Shown here: positions 1 to 5,687 of the stretch, in pieces | Layout of the letters: each line of letters begins with the position of its first letter | How positions within the stretch are numbered: the stretch's first letter is position 1 | Assembly: GCA_035562735.1 (NCBI GenBank) | Contig: DATMWB010000027.1 | Span: 1-15,895 of the forward strand | DNA from: UBA12158 sp035562735 | GTDB lineage: Bacteria; Patescibacteriota; Microgenomatia; UBA12405 | Reading direction: 5' to 3' | DNA length: 15,895 nucleotides | Notes under the pieces: model-generated | What the model was told of the DNA's origin: nothing | What the model saw: the letters and a program-made list of their open reading frames with translations, nothing else | The model's database searches: none | Made by a program: the position numbers and the translations under genes

Positions 1-341
1 TCCTCTAGCATCTTTTTTAACATCTTATTAAAATCCCTTGGACTGTATTCTAAGTCCCCATCCTGAACTGTCACCACATCACCAGTTACATGCTTAAAAC
101 CTTCTCTGAGGGCCGAGCTTTTACCTCTATTGTCTTTATAAGTAACCAATTTTATGGGATATTTCTTCTTTAGTTTTTCAAGAATTTCTAAAGTCTTATC
201 TTTTGAACCATCATTTACCACAATCACTTCAAGATTTACCTTCCCAAAGTCAACCTCAAATATTTTTTTTAAAATCAAGGCAACTGTCTTTTCCTCGTTA
301 TAGACTGGCACCACTATTGATAACTTTTTTATATTTTTCAT
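1..341 (-). CDS. Family 2 glycosyltransferase, DPM1-like (partial, N-terminal 113 residues)
   Basis: This gene runs off the left edge; only its first 113 codons are present. The protein begins MKNIKKLSIVVPVYNEEKT, the standard GT2 (GT-A fold) opening. It continues with VVNDGSKDKT (residues 41-50) for nucleotide binding and QDGDLEYSP (93-101), whose DGD at 94-96 is the metal-binding DxD-type motif. The QDGDLEY form is typical of dolichyl/polyprenyl-phosphate mannose or glucose synthase relatives, which transfer a sugar from a nucleotide donor to a lipid phosphate at the inner membrane face. The start codon overlaps the stop of the upstream GT2 as ATGA, so the two are translationally coupled. 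Whether C-terminal membrane segments follow cannot be seen. The sugar and acceptor are unknown. Confidence 0.9.
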   Translation of the reverse strand, partial: MKNIKKLSIVVPVYNEEKTVALILKKIFEVDFGKVNLEVIVVNDGSKDKTLEILEKLKKKYPIKLVTYKDNRGKSSALREGFKHVTGDVVTVQDGDLEYSPRDFNKMLKKMLE

Positions 342-1021
342 TTTGTAAAATACCACCGTGGGATTTGAGCTAAAACCTTAATAGCATCCAGTAGTGTCAC
401 TCCCTTGTATTTATCAATATAAATAGTATCAATTTTAAATTCGTAAAACTCCAACTTGTTTCTACCAATTTTTGTCGCCATTTCAGTCTCAATTCCATAT
501 CTGTCCGAAGTCCACTTAATTTTTTCATATATTTCTTTTTTGAAACCCAAATATCCTGACAACAAATCTTTTTTTCTTATGTTAAATAGCACTCTAATTA
601 GATTTACCGCTACAATGTTTCCTAAGCGTCTTAAAAATGGCATTTTTCTGCTTAGCATCCTATATCCAAAAACAATCTTATTATCCTCCAATTTTCTCTT
701 AAACTTTTTTAGATACTTTGGATTATGCTGGCCATCAGCGTCTATAAATATTACTGCCTCTCCACCTTTTTTCCATGCCATCTCTACTCCAACTCTTAGG
801 GCTGCTCCCTTGCCTTTGTTTTTCTTATAACTTATTAGGGTCAGTCGAGAAATGTCTTTAAAATGTCTTTCAACCAATTCCTTGGTATTGTCAGTAGAAC
901 CATCATCAACAACCACAATTTCCCCTTTAAAATGTCTCAAAACATCTTTTATGGTCTTAACTGCTCTTTGGTTTTCGTTGTATACAGGGATTATTACTAC
1001 TATCTTTTGACTACTTTTCAT
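338..1021 (-). CDS. Family 2 glycosyltransferase, polyprenyl-phosphate sugar synthase-like
   Basis: This is a 227-residue GT-A transferase. Visible motifs are VVIIPVYNE (residues 8-16), VVVDDGSTDNT (36-46, UDP/GDP binding) and FIDADGQHNP (92-101), with the DxD metal site at D94/D96. The length and the DADGQHNP form match the soluble catalytic domain of dolichyl-phosphate mannose synthase-like proteins. No membrane anchor is evident at the C terminus, unlike longer relatives such as ArnC. It probably moves a sugar from a nucleotide donor onto a polyprenyl phosphate or a surface glycan. It is sandwiched by 4-base ATGA overlaps with ugd upstream and another GT2 downstream, which indicates an operon. 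UDP-GlcA or UDP-Gal from the preceding genes are possible donors, but specificity cannot be read from sequence. Confidence 0.9.
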   Translation of the reverse strand: MKSSQKIVVIIPVYNENQRAVKTIKDVLRHFKGEIVVVDDGSTDNTKELVERHFKDISRLTLISYKKNKGKGAALRVGVEMAWKKGGEAVIFIDADGQHNPKYLKKFKRKLEDNKIVFGYRMLSRKMPFLRRLGNIVAVNLIRVLFNIRKKDLLSGYLGFKKEIYEKIKWTSDRYGIETEMATKIGRNKLEFYEFKIDTIYIDKYKGVTLLDAIKVLAQIPRWYFTK

Positions 1022-2310
1022 CTTCCCACAGAAATATAGTTAAAACCAAGTTTTTCCATCTCCTCAACCCGATACACGTTTCTTCCATCAACGACATTTG
1101 GACTTTTCATCAAGGATTTTATCTTGGCCATATCAGCCTCTTTAAACACTTTCCAGGCAGTGGTAATTACTAAGCAATCAGCCTCCTTTACCGCTTCATA
1201 AAAATCAGGAGCAAATTCCAAATTTGTCATATTCTTTTTTGCCCCTTCTTGAGCCACCGGATCAAATACCACGATATGGGCGTCTCTATCTTGAAGTTGT
1301 TTTAAAACTGTCAGAGCCGGTGCCTCCCTCATATCATCTGTCTCTGCTTTAAATGCTAGCCCCCACACTGCAATTTTTTTACCATGTAAATTTTCTCCTA
1401 GTAATTTTTGAATTTTTGGGAGTAGTGATTGTTTTTGGGCTTCATTGGTTGATTCCACCGATTCTAAGATATCAAAACCCACATTGTTTTCATAAGCAAT
1501 CTGAATTAAGCCTTTTACATCTTTTGGAAAACACGAACCACCATAACCTACTCCTGCATCTAAAAAGGCATATTTGCCAATTCTCTTGTCAAGCCTCATT
1601 CCATGAGCTACCTCAGTCACATCTGCCCCCACCTTTTCACAAATATTGGCAATTGAGTTAATAAAAGAAATTGAAGTCGCCAGATAGGCATTTGAGGCAT
1701 ACTTAATCATTTCTGCAGTCTTAATATTGGTAATTACCCTTTCACCAGGTAGGGGAGAGTACAAATCAAGCATCAGTTTTTTTCCTTTTTCTCCACCATT
1801 TCCAATAACAATCCTATCTGGATTCATAAAATCATCAACCGCACTTCCTTCTCTTAAAAACTCTGGGTTAGACACAACATCAAATTCTCCCTTATAATAG
1901 GTTGATATTATTCTTTGAACCGCATCACCAGTGCCTATTGGTACCGTTGACTTGTTGACTATCACCTTATATCCGTTCATCGATTTTCCTATCGACTCTG
2001 CCGCAGTTTTTACATATTCCAAATTTACCGACCCATCAGCCATTGGGGGAGTACCCACAGCAATAAACACTACTTCCGAATTTTTTACCGCTTCAGCAAA
2101 ATCAGTTGTAAACACCAAAGTTTTTTTTTCAAAATTCTTTTTTACAATTTCCTCCAATCCAGGCTCATATATGGGAATTATTCCTTTTTTTAAATTCTCA
2201 ATTTTTGAGAAATCAATATCTACACAAAACACACTGTGACCAATTTCAGCCAAACAAGTTCCTGTAACTAAGCCCACATAGCCTGTTCCAATAACTGCAA
2301 TTTTTGTCAT
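1018..2310 (-). CDS. ugd: UDP-glucose 6-dehydrogenase
   Basis: This enzyme oxidises UDP-glucose to UDP-glucuronate with two NAD+ in the cytoplasm, supplying acidic sugars for surface polysaccharide. The 430-residue protein shows the N-terminal Rossmann GTGYVG (residues 8-13), VGTPP (85-89), the STVPIGTG segment (121-128), SNPEFLREGSAV (147-158), and the central dimerisation helix with KYASNAYLA (203-211). The catalytic cysteine is C260 in GVGYGGSCFPKD. The C-terminal NAD-type domain carries VWGLAFKAETDDMREAP. All catalytic elements are present and the length is usual for the UGDH family (TuaD/Ugd type). It starts 7 bases after the galE stop and its stop overlaps the next GT2 start (ATGA). A GDP-mannose dehydrogenase is the nearest alternative, but the motifs favour UDP-glucose. 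Confidence 0.95.
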   Translation of the reverse strand: MTKIAVIGTGYVGLVTGTCLAEIGHSVFCVDIDFSKIENLKKGIIPIYEPGLEEIVKKNFEKKTLVFTTDFAEAVKNSEVVFIAVGTPPMADGSVNLEYVKTAAESIGKSMNGYKVIVNKSTVPIGTGDAVQRIISTYYKGEFDVVSNPEFLREGSAVDDFMNPDRIVIGNGGEKGKKLMLDLYSPLPGERVITNIKTAEMIKYASNAYLATSISFINSIANICEKVGADVTEVAHGMRLDKRIGKYAFLDAGVGYGGSCFPKDVKGLIQIAYENNVGFDILESVESTNEAQKQSLLPKIQKLLGENLHGKKIAVWGLAFKAETDDMREAPALTVLKQLQDRDAHIVVFDPVAQEGAKKNMTNLEFAPDFYEAVKEADCLVITTAWKVFKEADMAKIKSLMKSPNVVDGRNVYRVEEMEKLGFNYISVGR

Positions 2311-2317
2311 ACGCTTA

Positions 2318-3286
2318 TTATGCCTTTTTTTGGTGCCATTTCCAAGCCGATGCTACTATCTCCTCGATATTAGTATGTTTTGGCTCCCAACCTAATTCAT
2401 TTTTAATTTTCTCAGATGAAGCAATTAGGCTTGGGGGATCCCCTGGACGTCTTTCCACCTCTACAACTTCAAAGTCTTTTCCTGTTACTTTTTTGGCAGC
2501 ATTAATTACTTCTCGAACCGAAAACCCCTTGCCATTACCAAGATTGTATTGTCTAGATTCTCCACCACTCATTAGATGTTTTAAAGCCAACAAATGAGCC
2601 GAAGCCAAATCGACCACATGAATATAATCTCTGACACAGGTTCCATCAGGAGTAGGGTAGTCTGTCCCAAAAATTTTTATATTTTCTCTTTTCCCAATAG
2701 CCGCATCGAGGACTAGTGGAATAAGATGTGATTCTGGATTATGATTCTCGCCAATATCTGCTTCTTCGTTTGCCCCACAGGCATTAAAGTATCGCAGGGC
2801 CACATATCTTAGGCCGTAAGCAATATCATAATCCGCAAAAACTCTTTCTATCATCAATTTTGTCCAACCATAGGGATTTATTGGCCATTGTGGATGTGCC
2901 TCATCAATAGGTACATACTTAGGTTCTCCAAAGGTTGCTGCAGTTGATGAAAAGATTATTTTTTTTACTTCAAACTCCTTCATCACTTGCAACAAATTAA
3001 GAGTATTTACCAAATTGTTGTAATAATATTTTTGGGGATCTTTGACTGACTCACCAACTTCAATAAAAGCCGCAAAATCAAGCACTGCCTCAATCTGATA
3101 TTTCTTAAAAACTCCCCTAATATCATCCAATCTATCAAGAGAACCTTCATAAAATTCTCCCCACTTTACCGCCTCACGATGTCCCGACACCAAACTGTCA
3201 AAAACCACTGTTTGAAACCCTGCTTGATTTAATTCTTTGTTTATTTCAGAGCCGATATAACCAGCTCCTCCGACGACTAATATCAT
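2318..3286 (-). CDS. galE: UDP-glucose 4-epimerase (extended SDR)
   Basis: This enzyme interconverts UDP-glucose and UDP-galactose using bound NAD. The 322-residue protein has the NAD-binding GGAGYIGS (residues 6-13), the FSSTAATFGEP segment (112-122) holding the catalytic Ser/Thr, and the Y-x3-K pair Y139/K143 in NPYGWTK. It also has LRYFNACGA and the C-terminal GDPPSLIASSEK and LGWEP signatures of GalE. It is slightly short compared with the usual 330-340 residues but complete. The start codon is the last three bases of an octamer repeat array, and no SD is seen, so the native leader may have been replaced. Next to ugd it supplies UDP-Gal for the transferases in the window. Related epimerases acting on UDP-GlcNAc cannot be excluded. 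Confidence 0.93.
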   Translation of the reverse strand: MILVVGGAGYIGSEINKELNQAGFQTVVFDSLVSGHREAVKWGEFYEGSLDRLDDIRGVFKKYQIEAVLDFAAFIEVGESVKDPQKYYYNNLVNTLNLLQVMKEFEVKKIIFSSTAATFGEPKYVPIDEAHPQWPINPYGWTKLMIERVFADYDIAYGLRYVALRYFNACGANEEADIGENHNPESHLIPLVLDAAIGKRENIKIFGTDYPTPDGTCVRDYIHVVDLASAHLLALKHLMSGGESRQYNLGNGKGFSVREVINAAKKVTGKDFEVVEVERRPGDPPSLIASSEKIKNELGWEPKHTNIEEIVASAWKWHQKKA

Positions 3287-3323
3287 ATTAGTTAAATAGT
3301 TTAATAGATAATTAGATAAGTAG
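3284..3323 (-). repeat. Octamer-periodic repeat array A (left flank of the four-helix-bundle gene)
   Basis: Read on the minus strand, these are five consecutive 8-base units: CTACTTAT, CTAATTAT, CTATTAAA, CTATTTAA and CTAATATG. The last unit contains the galE start codon. The array is the inverted counterpart of array B on the other side of the four-helix-bundle gene. Positions 3313-3323 are an exact 11-base inverted match to 3698-3708, and a hand alignment of 3287-3323 with 3698-3734 gives about 29 of 37 matches. Confidence 0.8.
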
Positions 3324-3325
3324 TT

Positions 3326-3685
3326 TTAATAGCTACTACTTTTAACTTTCGTTAATAATGAGTTTAACATCTTGGCCACTTCAATTGACAGTTCAGTAAG
3401 ACTTTCATATTCAATTTTTGATATATATTCCAAATCTTTTGATAATTCTAAAAAATATTGTGTTTCAGACAAAGAACCTCTTGCCTGAACTAAAAATTGA
3501 GCAAACTCTTTGTTTGACCTCCTAGCATTTCCTTCAACAATATTTGCAGGAACAGAACTAGATGCTCTTCTCATTTGAGAAACAATTCCAAATAATTCAT
3601 CCTTTGGATATTTTTTTGTAATTAAATAAATTTGAAGAGTAAATTCATGTGCTTTTTTCCATACTAAAATATTGTGATATAGCAT
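3326..3685 (-). CDS. Four-helix bundle protein (S23 / 23S rRNA intervening-sequence family)
   Basis: This 119-residue protein is of the IVS/S23 four-helix bundle family, the fold also shared by Avd of diversity-generating retroelements. Recognisable family features are the N-terminal LVWKKAHEFTLQIY (residues 7-20), FGIVSQMRRASSSVPANIVEG (32-52), and the RGSLSETQYFLELSKDL stretch (69-85). It is predicted to be all-helical, with basic surfaces suited to nucleic-acid binding. The family's cellular role is not established. Here it sits between metK and galE, not in a 23S gene, and no reverse transcriptase is nearby. It is bracketed by inverted octamer arrays, echoing the stem-flanked layout of rRNA IVS elements. 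It is probably a mobile or selfish cassette co-transcribed with the operon. No SD is seen at its start. Confidence 0.88.
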   Translation of the reverse strand: MLYHNILVWKKAHEFTLQIYLITKKYPKDELFGIVSQMRRASSSVPANIVEGNARRSNKEFAQFLVQARGSLSETQYFLELSKDLEYISKIEYESLTELSIEVAKMLNSLLTKVKSSSY

Positions 3686-3697
3686 ACATACATCTTA

Positions 3698-3752
3698 CTA
3701 CTTATCTACTAATCTATTTATCTAATTTTCTACTCACTATTTATCTACAATT
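3698..3752 (+). repeat. Octamer-periodic repeat array B (right flank, includes metK stop)
   Basis: On the plus strand the units are CTACTTAT, CTACTAAT, CTATTTAT, CTAATTTT, then a 7-base CTACTCA, CTATTTAT and CTACAATT. The metK stop codon (complement of 3737-3739) is inside the array. In the mRNA this array lies upstream of the four-helix-bundle gene and can pair with array A downstream of it, enclosing the gene in a long imperfect stem. Confidence 0.8.
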
Positions 3753-4834
3753 TCCCAAGGGAAATTGTTATTTCCAAAATGACCATATTTTGCAGTTCTA
3801 GCATATATTGGTCTTCTTAAATCAAACTTATCAATAATTCCTTTTACGGACAAGTCCATCAAATTCCACACAAAATCTTCAATTATCTTTTTACTTTTTT
3901 GCTCTGTTCCAAAGGTGTCAATTCCTTTTCCAACTGGATCTCGAACACCTATGGCATAAGCTAGTTCTACTTCACACCTTTTTGCCATTCCAGCAGCCAC
4001 TACACTTTTTGCCAAAAATCTTGCCGCATAAGCCGCACTTCTATCCACCTTTGTTGGATCTTTTCCCGAAAAACATCCTCCTCCAATCCGGCCCATACCC
4101 CCGTATGTATCAACTACAATTTTTCGACCCGTAACTCCAGTATCAGTCGCTGGCCCGCCAATTTCCCATCTACCAGTTCCATTAAAAACTACCTGATTTT
4201 CCCCTACACTTAGTTTATATTCTTCGAGCACTGGAATAATAACCTTTTCATAAAAAAACTGTTTATAATCAATTTTTTTTGAATAATCCAGTGGTTTTGC
4301 CAGTACCACTTTTTCAATCCCCACTACTTTCCCATTTTTATAATTCAAAGTCACTTGTGATTTTCCATCAGGACGAATCCACTTTTCACTCTTTTCTAAC
4401 ACGTCCATCCTTTGGCAAAGTTTATGTGCCAGCACAATAGGTAAAGGCATCAGCTCCTTTGTCTCATCACAGGCATATCCAAACATCATTCCCTGATCAC
4501 CAGCCCCATCACTATCAACACCCAAAGCAATATCAGAAGATTGTTGGTGGATATATATTTCAATGGGGGATTTGTCTGTAAAATTATAAATCTCCTTATC
4601 AAAACCAATTTCTTTTATTTTTTCCCTTGCCACCTTTTCAAAATCAATTTTTTTATTGCATGTCACCTCACCCGCCAAAACAATTTTATTTACAGTAACC
4701 AAAGTCTCCACAGCCACTCGAGACTTATTATCCAATCTAAGGGCTTCATCTAACACCGCATCAGAAATTTGATCACAAACTTTATCTGGATGGCCAGAAC
4801 CCACGGACTCGGACGAAAATTGAAAATAGTTCAT
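3737..4834 (-). CDS. metK: S-adenosylmethionine synthetase
   Basis: This cytoplasmic enzyme makes S-adenosylmethionine from ATP and methionine. The 365-residue protein has SSESVGSGHPDKVCDQISDA near the N terminus, HQQSSDIALGVD, the GAGDQGMMFGYACDET loop, DGKSQVTL, GGPATDTGVTGRKIVVDTYGG, and the P-loop-like GGGCFSGKDPTKVDRSAAY. It ends in a YGHFG...FPWE tail. Two family positions look unusual: NGTGRW where NPTGRF is common, and GGGCFSG where GGGAFSG is usual. The start at 4834 is chosen because AAAAAGGA lies 5 bases upstream and the family N terminus begins there. The longer open frame to 4870 would overlap the riboswitch. It is the first gene of the minus-strand operon, under a SAM-I-clan riboswitch. 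Confidence 0.96.
   Translation of the reverse strand: MNYFQFSSESVGSGHPDKVCDQISDAVLDEALRLDNKSRVAVETLVTVNKIVLAGEVTCNKKIDFEKVAREKIKEIGFDKEIYNFTDKSPIEIYIHQQSSDIALGVDSDGAGDQGMMFGYACDETKELMPLPIVLAHKLCQRMDVLEKSEKWIRPDGKSQVTLNYKNGKVVGIEKVVLAKPLDYSKKIDYKQFFYEKVIIPVLEEYKLSVGENQVVFNGTGRWEIGGPATDTGVTGRKIVVDTYGGMGRIGGGCFSGKDPTKVDRSAAYAARFLAKSVVAAGMAKRCEVELAYAIGVRDPVGKGIDTFGTEQKSKKIIEDFVWNLMDLSVKGIIDKFDLRRPIYARTAKYGHFGNNNFPWEIVDK
3747..3768 (-). repeat. Perfect palindrome in the last codons of metK
   Basis: Ten-base arms ACAATTTCCC and GGGAAATTGT are separated by two bases. In metK mRNA this gives a 9-bp stem with a CUUG loop, encoding the NNFPWEIV tail. No U-run follows, so it is not a standard intrinsic terminator. 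It directly abuts the octamer array and may act as a processing or 3'-end-stabilising hairpin; that role is inference. Confidence 0.6.
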
Positions 4835-4839
4835 ATTTT

Positions 4840-4847
4840 TCCTTTTT
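4840..4847 (-). promoter_or_regulatory. Ribosome binding site of metK
   Basis: AAAAAGGA on the minus strand ends 5 bases before the ATG at 4834. It is one of only two convincing SD sequences in the window and decides the metK start. It is also exactly complementary over 8 bases to the 5' strand region of riboswitch P2 (4953-4960). Confidence 0.65.
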
Positions 4848-4859
4848 AATATATAAGGC

Positions 4860-4974
4860 CTGTCTTCCAAAACTTTTGGACGGGCACCGTGTGTCTCATA
4901 GCCTGAGCTAGTCGAAGGCCTCGGTTGCCAACCCCTACTTTTGACTTAATCAAAAAAGGAGATACTCTTGACAG
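4860..4974 (-). ncRNA. SAM-I-clan riboswitch upstream of metK
   Basis: Read 5' to 3' on the minus strand, the leader shows the SAM-I-clan layout. P1 is CUGUC (4974-4970) with GACAG (4864-4860). The conserved AAGAG joint (4969-4965) follows. P2 has CUCC (4961-4958) with GGGG (4935-4932), and an inner stem UUUUGA with UCAAAA. Conserved GGCAACC is at 4929-4923. P3 pairs ACCG with CGGU, followed by the conserved GGUGCC (4888-4883). P4 is UCCAAAA with UUUUGGA (4880-4866). GGCAACC, GGUGCC and the AAGAG joint are the clan's ligand-pocket sequences. No kink-turn is evident in P2 and P3 has a large asymmetric loop, so a SAM-IV or SAM-I/IV variant is possible. It should sense the product of metK and lower its expression; the mechanism, probably translational, is inferred from the lack of a terminator. 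Confidence 0.82.
4902..4918. repeat. REP-like motif inside riboswitch P3
   Basis: CCTGAGCTAGTCGAAGG lies in the distal P3 arm. From memory it differs by one base from the CCTGAGCTTGTCGAAGG element that is dispersed in many bacterial genomes. In the RNA it forms the GGCCU/AGGCU stem and its loop. Confidence 0.45.
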
Positions 4975-4996
4975 TTAAAAAATATTATCAAACAAT
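4968..4996 (+). promoter_or_regulatory. Candidate promoter for the toxin-antitoxin pair
   Basis: A perfect TTGACA (4968-4973) is followed after 17 bases by AACAAT (4991-4996; 4 of 6 consensus). It faces the toxin gene and overlaps the divergent metK promoter and the 5' end of the riboswitch template. A second possible -10, TAATAA with an upstream TG (5024-5031), would give a leaderless toxin mRNA. Confidence 0.35.
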
Positions 4997-5010
4997 ACTT
5001 CAAACAACAA
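4982..5010 (-). promoter_or_regulatory. Candidate metK promoter
   Basis: On the minus strand TTGTTG (5010-5005) and TAATAT (4987-4982) are 17 bases apart. A start 7-8 bases downstream of the -10 would fall at the first base of riboswitch P1, as expected for a riboswitch leader. Confidence 0.5.
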
Positions 5011-5021
5011 TACTAACGATT

Positions 5022-5041
5022 CATGTAATAATCTTTACATG
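5022..5041. promoter_or_regulatory. Palindrome over the toxin start codon, candidate operator
   Basis: CATGTAA and TTACATG are perfect 7-base inverted arms around 6 bases, covering a possible -10 and the toxin ATG (5039). The position is what is expected of an autoregulatory operator bound by the HTH antitoxin of HigBA-type modules. Binding is inferred. Confidence 0.5.
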
Positions 5042-5374
5042 ACTTCTGTAAAATATTACAAAGATACTCAACATGAATACATTACAGAATTTCTAAACTC
5101 AATTAGTCCAAAACAACAATCAAAAGTTATTAGAATAATCCATACTATAGAAGAATATGGACTAACTTCTGCTAATCCTCATCTTAAAAAGATTTTTAAC
5201 ACACCATTTTGGGAAATTAGAATACTTGGAAAAGACAACATCAGAATACTTTATGTCAGTGTTATTTTAGATGAAATAATTTTAATTCATGGATTTATCA
5301 AAAAAACACAAAAGACACCTACAAAAGAAATTAAAATTGCTATGAAGAGATATCAACAACTTATTGACAACTGA
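5039..5374 (+). CDS. HigB/RelE-like toxin (phage Gp49-like, PF05973 type)
   Basis: This is a 111-residue putative mRNA interferase. The family pattern is clear: LKKIFNTPFWEIRILGKDNIR (residues 49-69), with the WEIR strand at 58-61, then ILYVSVILDEIILIHGF (70-86) and the basic KKTQKTPTKEI (88-98), followed by a helix with AMKRY. Members of this RelE-superfamily branch cleave mRNA at the ribosome and are neutralised by a HigA-type HTH protein. Such a protein is encoded 20 bases downstream, giving the toxin-first order typical of HigBA. No SD precedes the ATG. A 7-base-arm palindrome covers the start, which suggests autoregulation or a leaderless transcript. Activity is inferred from family membership. 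Confidence 0.88.
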   Translation: MTSVKYYKDTQHEYITEFLNSISPKQQSKVIRIIHTIEEYGLTSANPHLKKIFNTPFWEIRILGKDNIRILYVSVILDEIILIHGFIKKTQKTPTKEIKIAMKRYQQLIDN

Positions 5375-5391
5375 TATCTTAAAAGATATCA
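5372..5391 (+). repeat. Palindrome between toxin and antitoxin
   Basis: Perfect 9-base arms TGATATCTT and AAGATATCA with a 2-base centre begin at the toxin stop codon and end 3 bases before the antitoxin ATG. The element may be a second operator or an RNA hairpin that sets the antitoxin-to-toxin ratio. There is no following U-run. Confidence 0.55.
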
Positions 5392-5394
5392 TGA

Positions 5395-5685
5395 ATGATG
5401 ATTAAAATAAAAGATTTACCTAATTTTAGAGAGGATCTTAAAAAGAGATTAAAAAATCCGGAATTTAAAAAAGCTTGGAAGGAATCAGAGCCAGAATATC
5501 TTTTAGCCCGACAAATTATTGAAAAAAGATTAAAGAAGAAAATGTCCCAACGCGATCTAGCAAAAAAGGCCAATACTACTCAAGCAGTAATTTGTAGAAT
5601 TGAATCAATGAATGCCAATCCTTCAATTGAATTATTAAAAAAGATTTCCCAAGGTCTTGGCTCACACCTCGATATTAGAATCTAA
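5395..5685 (+). CDS. HigA-like XRE-family antitoxin
   Basis: This 96-residue protein pairs with the upstream toxin. Residues 50-90 form an XRE helix-turn-helix: MSQRDLAKKANTTQAVICRIES followed by NPSIELLKKISQGLG. The N-terminal half, including FKKAWKESEPEYLLARQIIEKR, is the extension common in HigA-type antitoxins of Gp49-like toxins. It should bind the toxin and repress the module through the flanking palindromes. Two ATGs in tandem (5395 and 5398) are possible starts and no SD is evident. The stop is only 2 bases from the stop of the convergent membrane-protein gene, leaving no room for a terminator. Confidence 0.9.
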   Translation: MMIKIKDLPNFREDLKKRLKNPEFKKAWKESEPEYLLARQIIEKRLKKKMSQRDLAKKANTTQAVICRIESMNANPSIELLKKISQGLGSHLDIRI

Positions 5686-5687
5686 AC

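Noticed and set aside
456..830. Open frame antisense to the GT2
   Set aside because: It is a low-complexity, Phe/Leu/Ser-rich shadow of a well-supported gene. The same applies to antisense frames at 1353-1661, 1931-2239, 2304-2597, 4541-4753, 6878-7096, 7559-7819, 8444-8719, 9631-9867 and 11698-12045.
3326..3685. Diversity-generating retroelement accessory protein (Avd)
   Set aside because: The fold is shared, but no reverse transcriptase, template repeat or variable repeat is visible nearby.
3284..3752. CRISPR array
   Set aside because: The 8-base units are contiguous with no unique spacers, and no cas genes are present.
3747..3768. Intrinsic terminator after metK
   Set aside because: The hairpin is perfect but no U-run follows, and it lies before the stop codon. 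Downstream genes appear to continue the operon.
4835..4870. Longer metK start giving 12 extra residues (MEDRPYILKRKN)
   Set aside because: It overlaps riboswitch P1 and P4, has no SD, and does not match the family N terminus. The ATG at 4834 has AAAAAGGA at good spacing.
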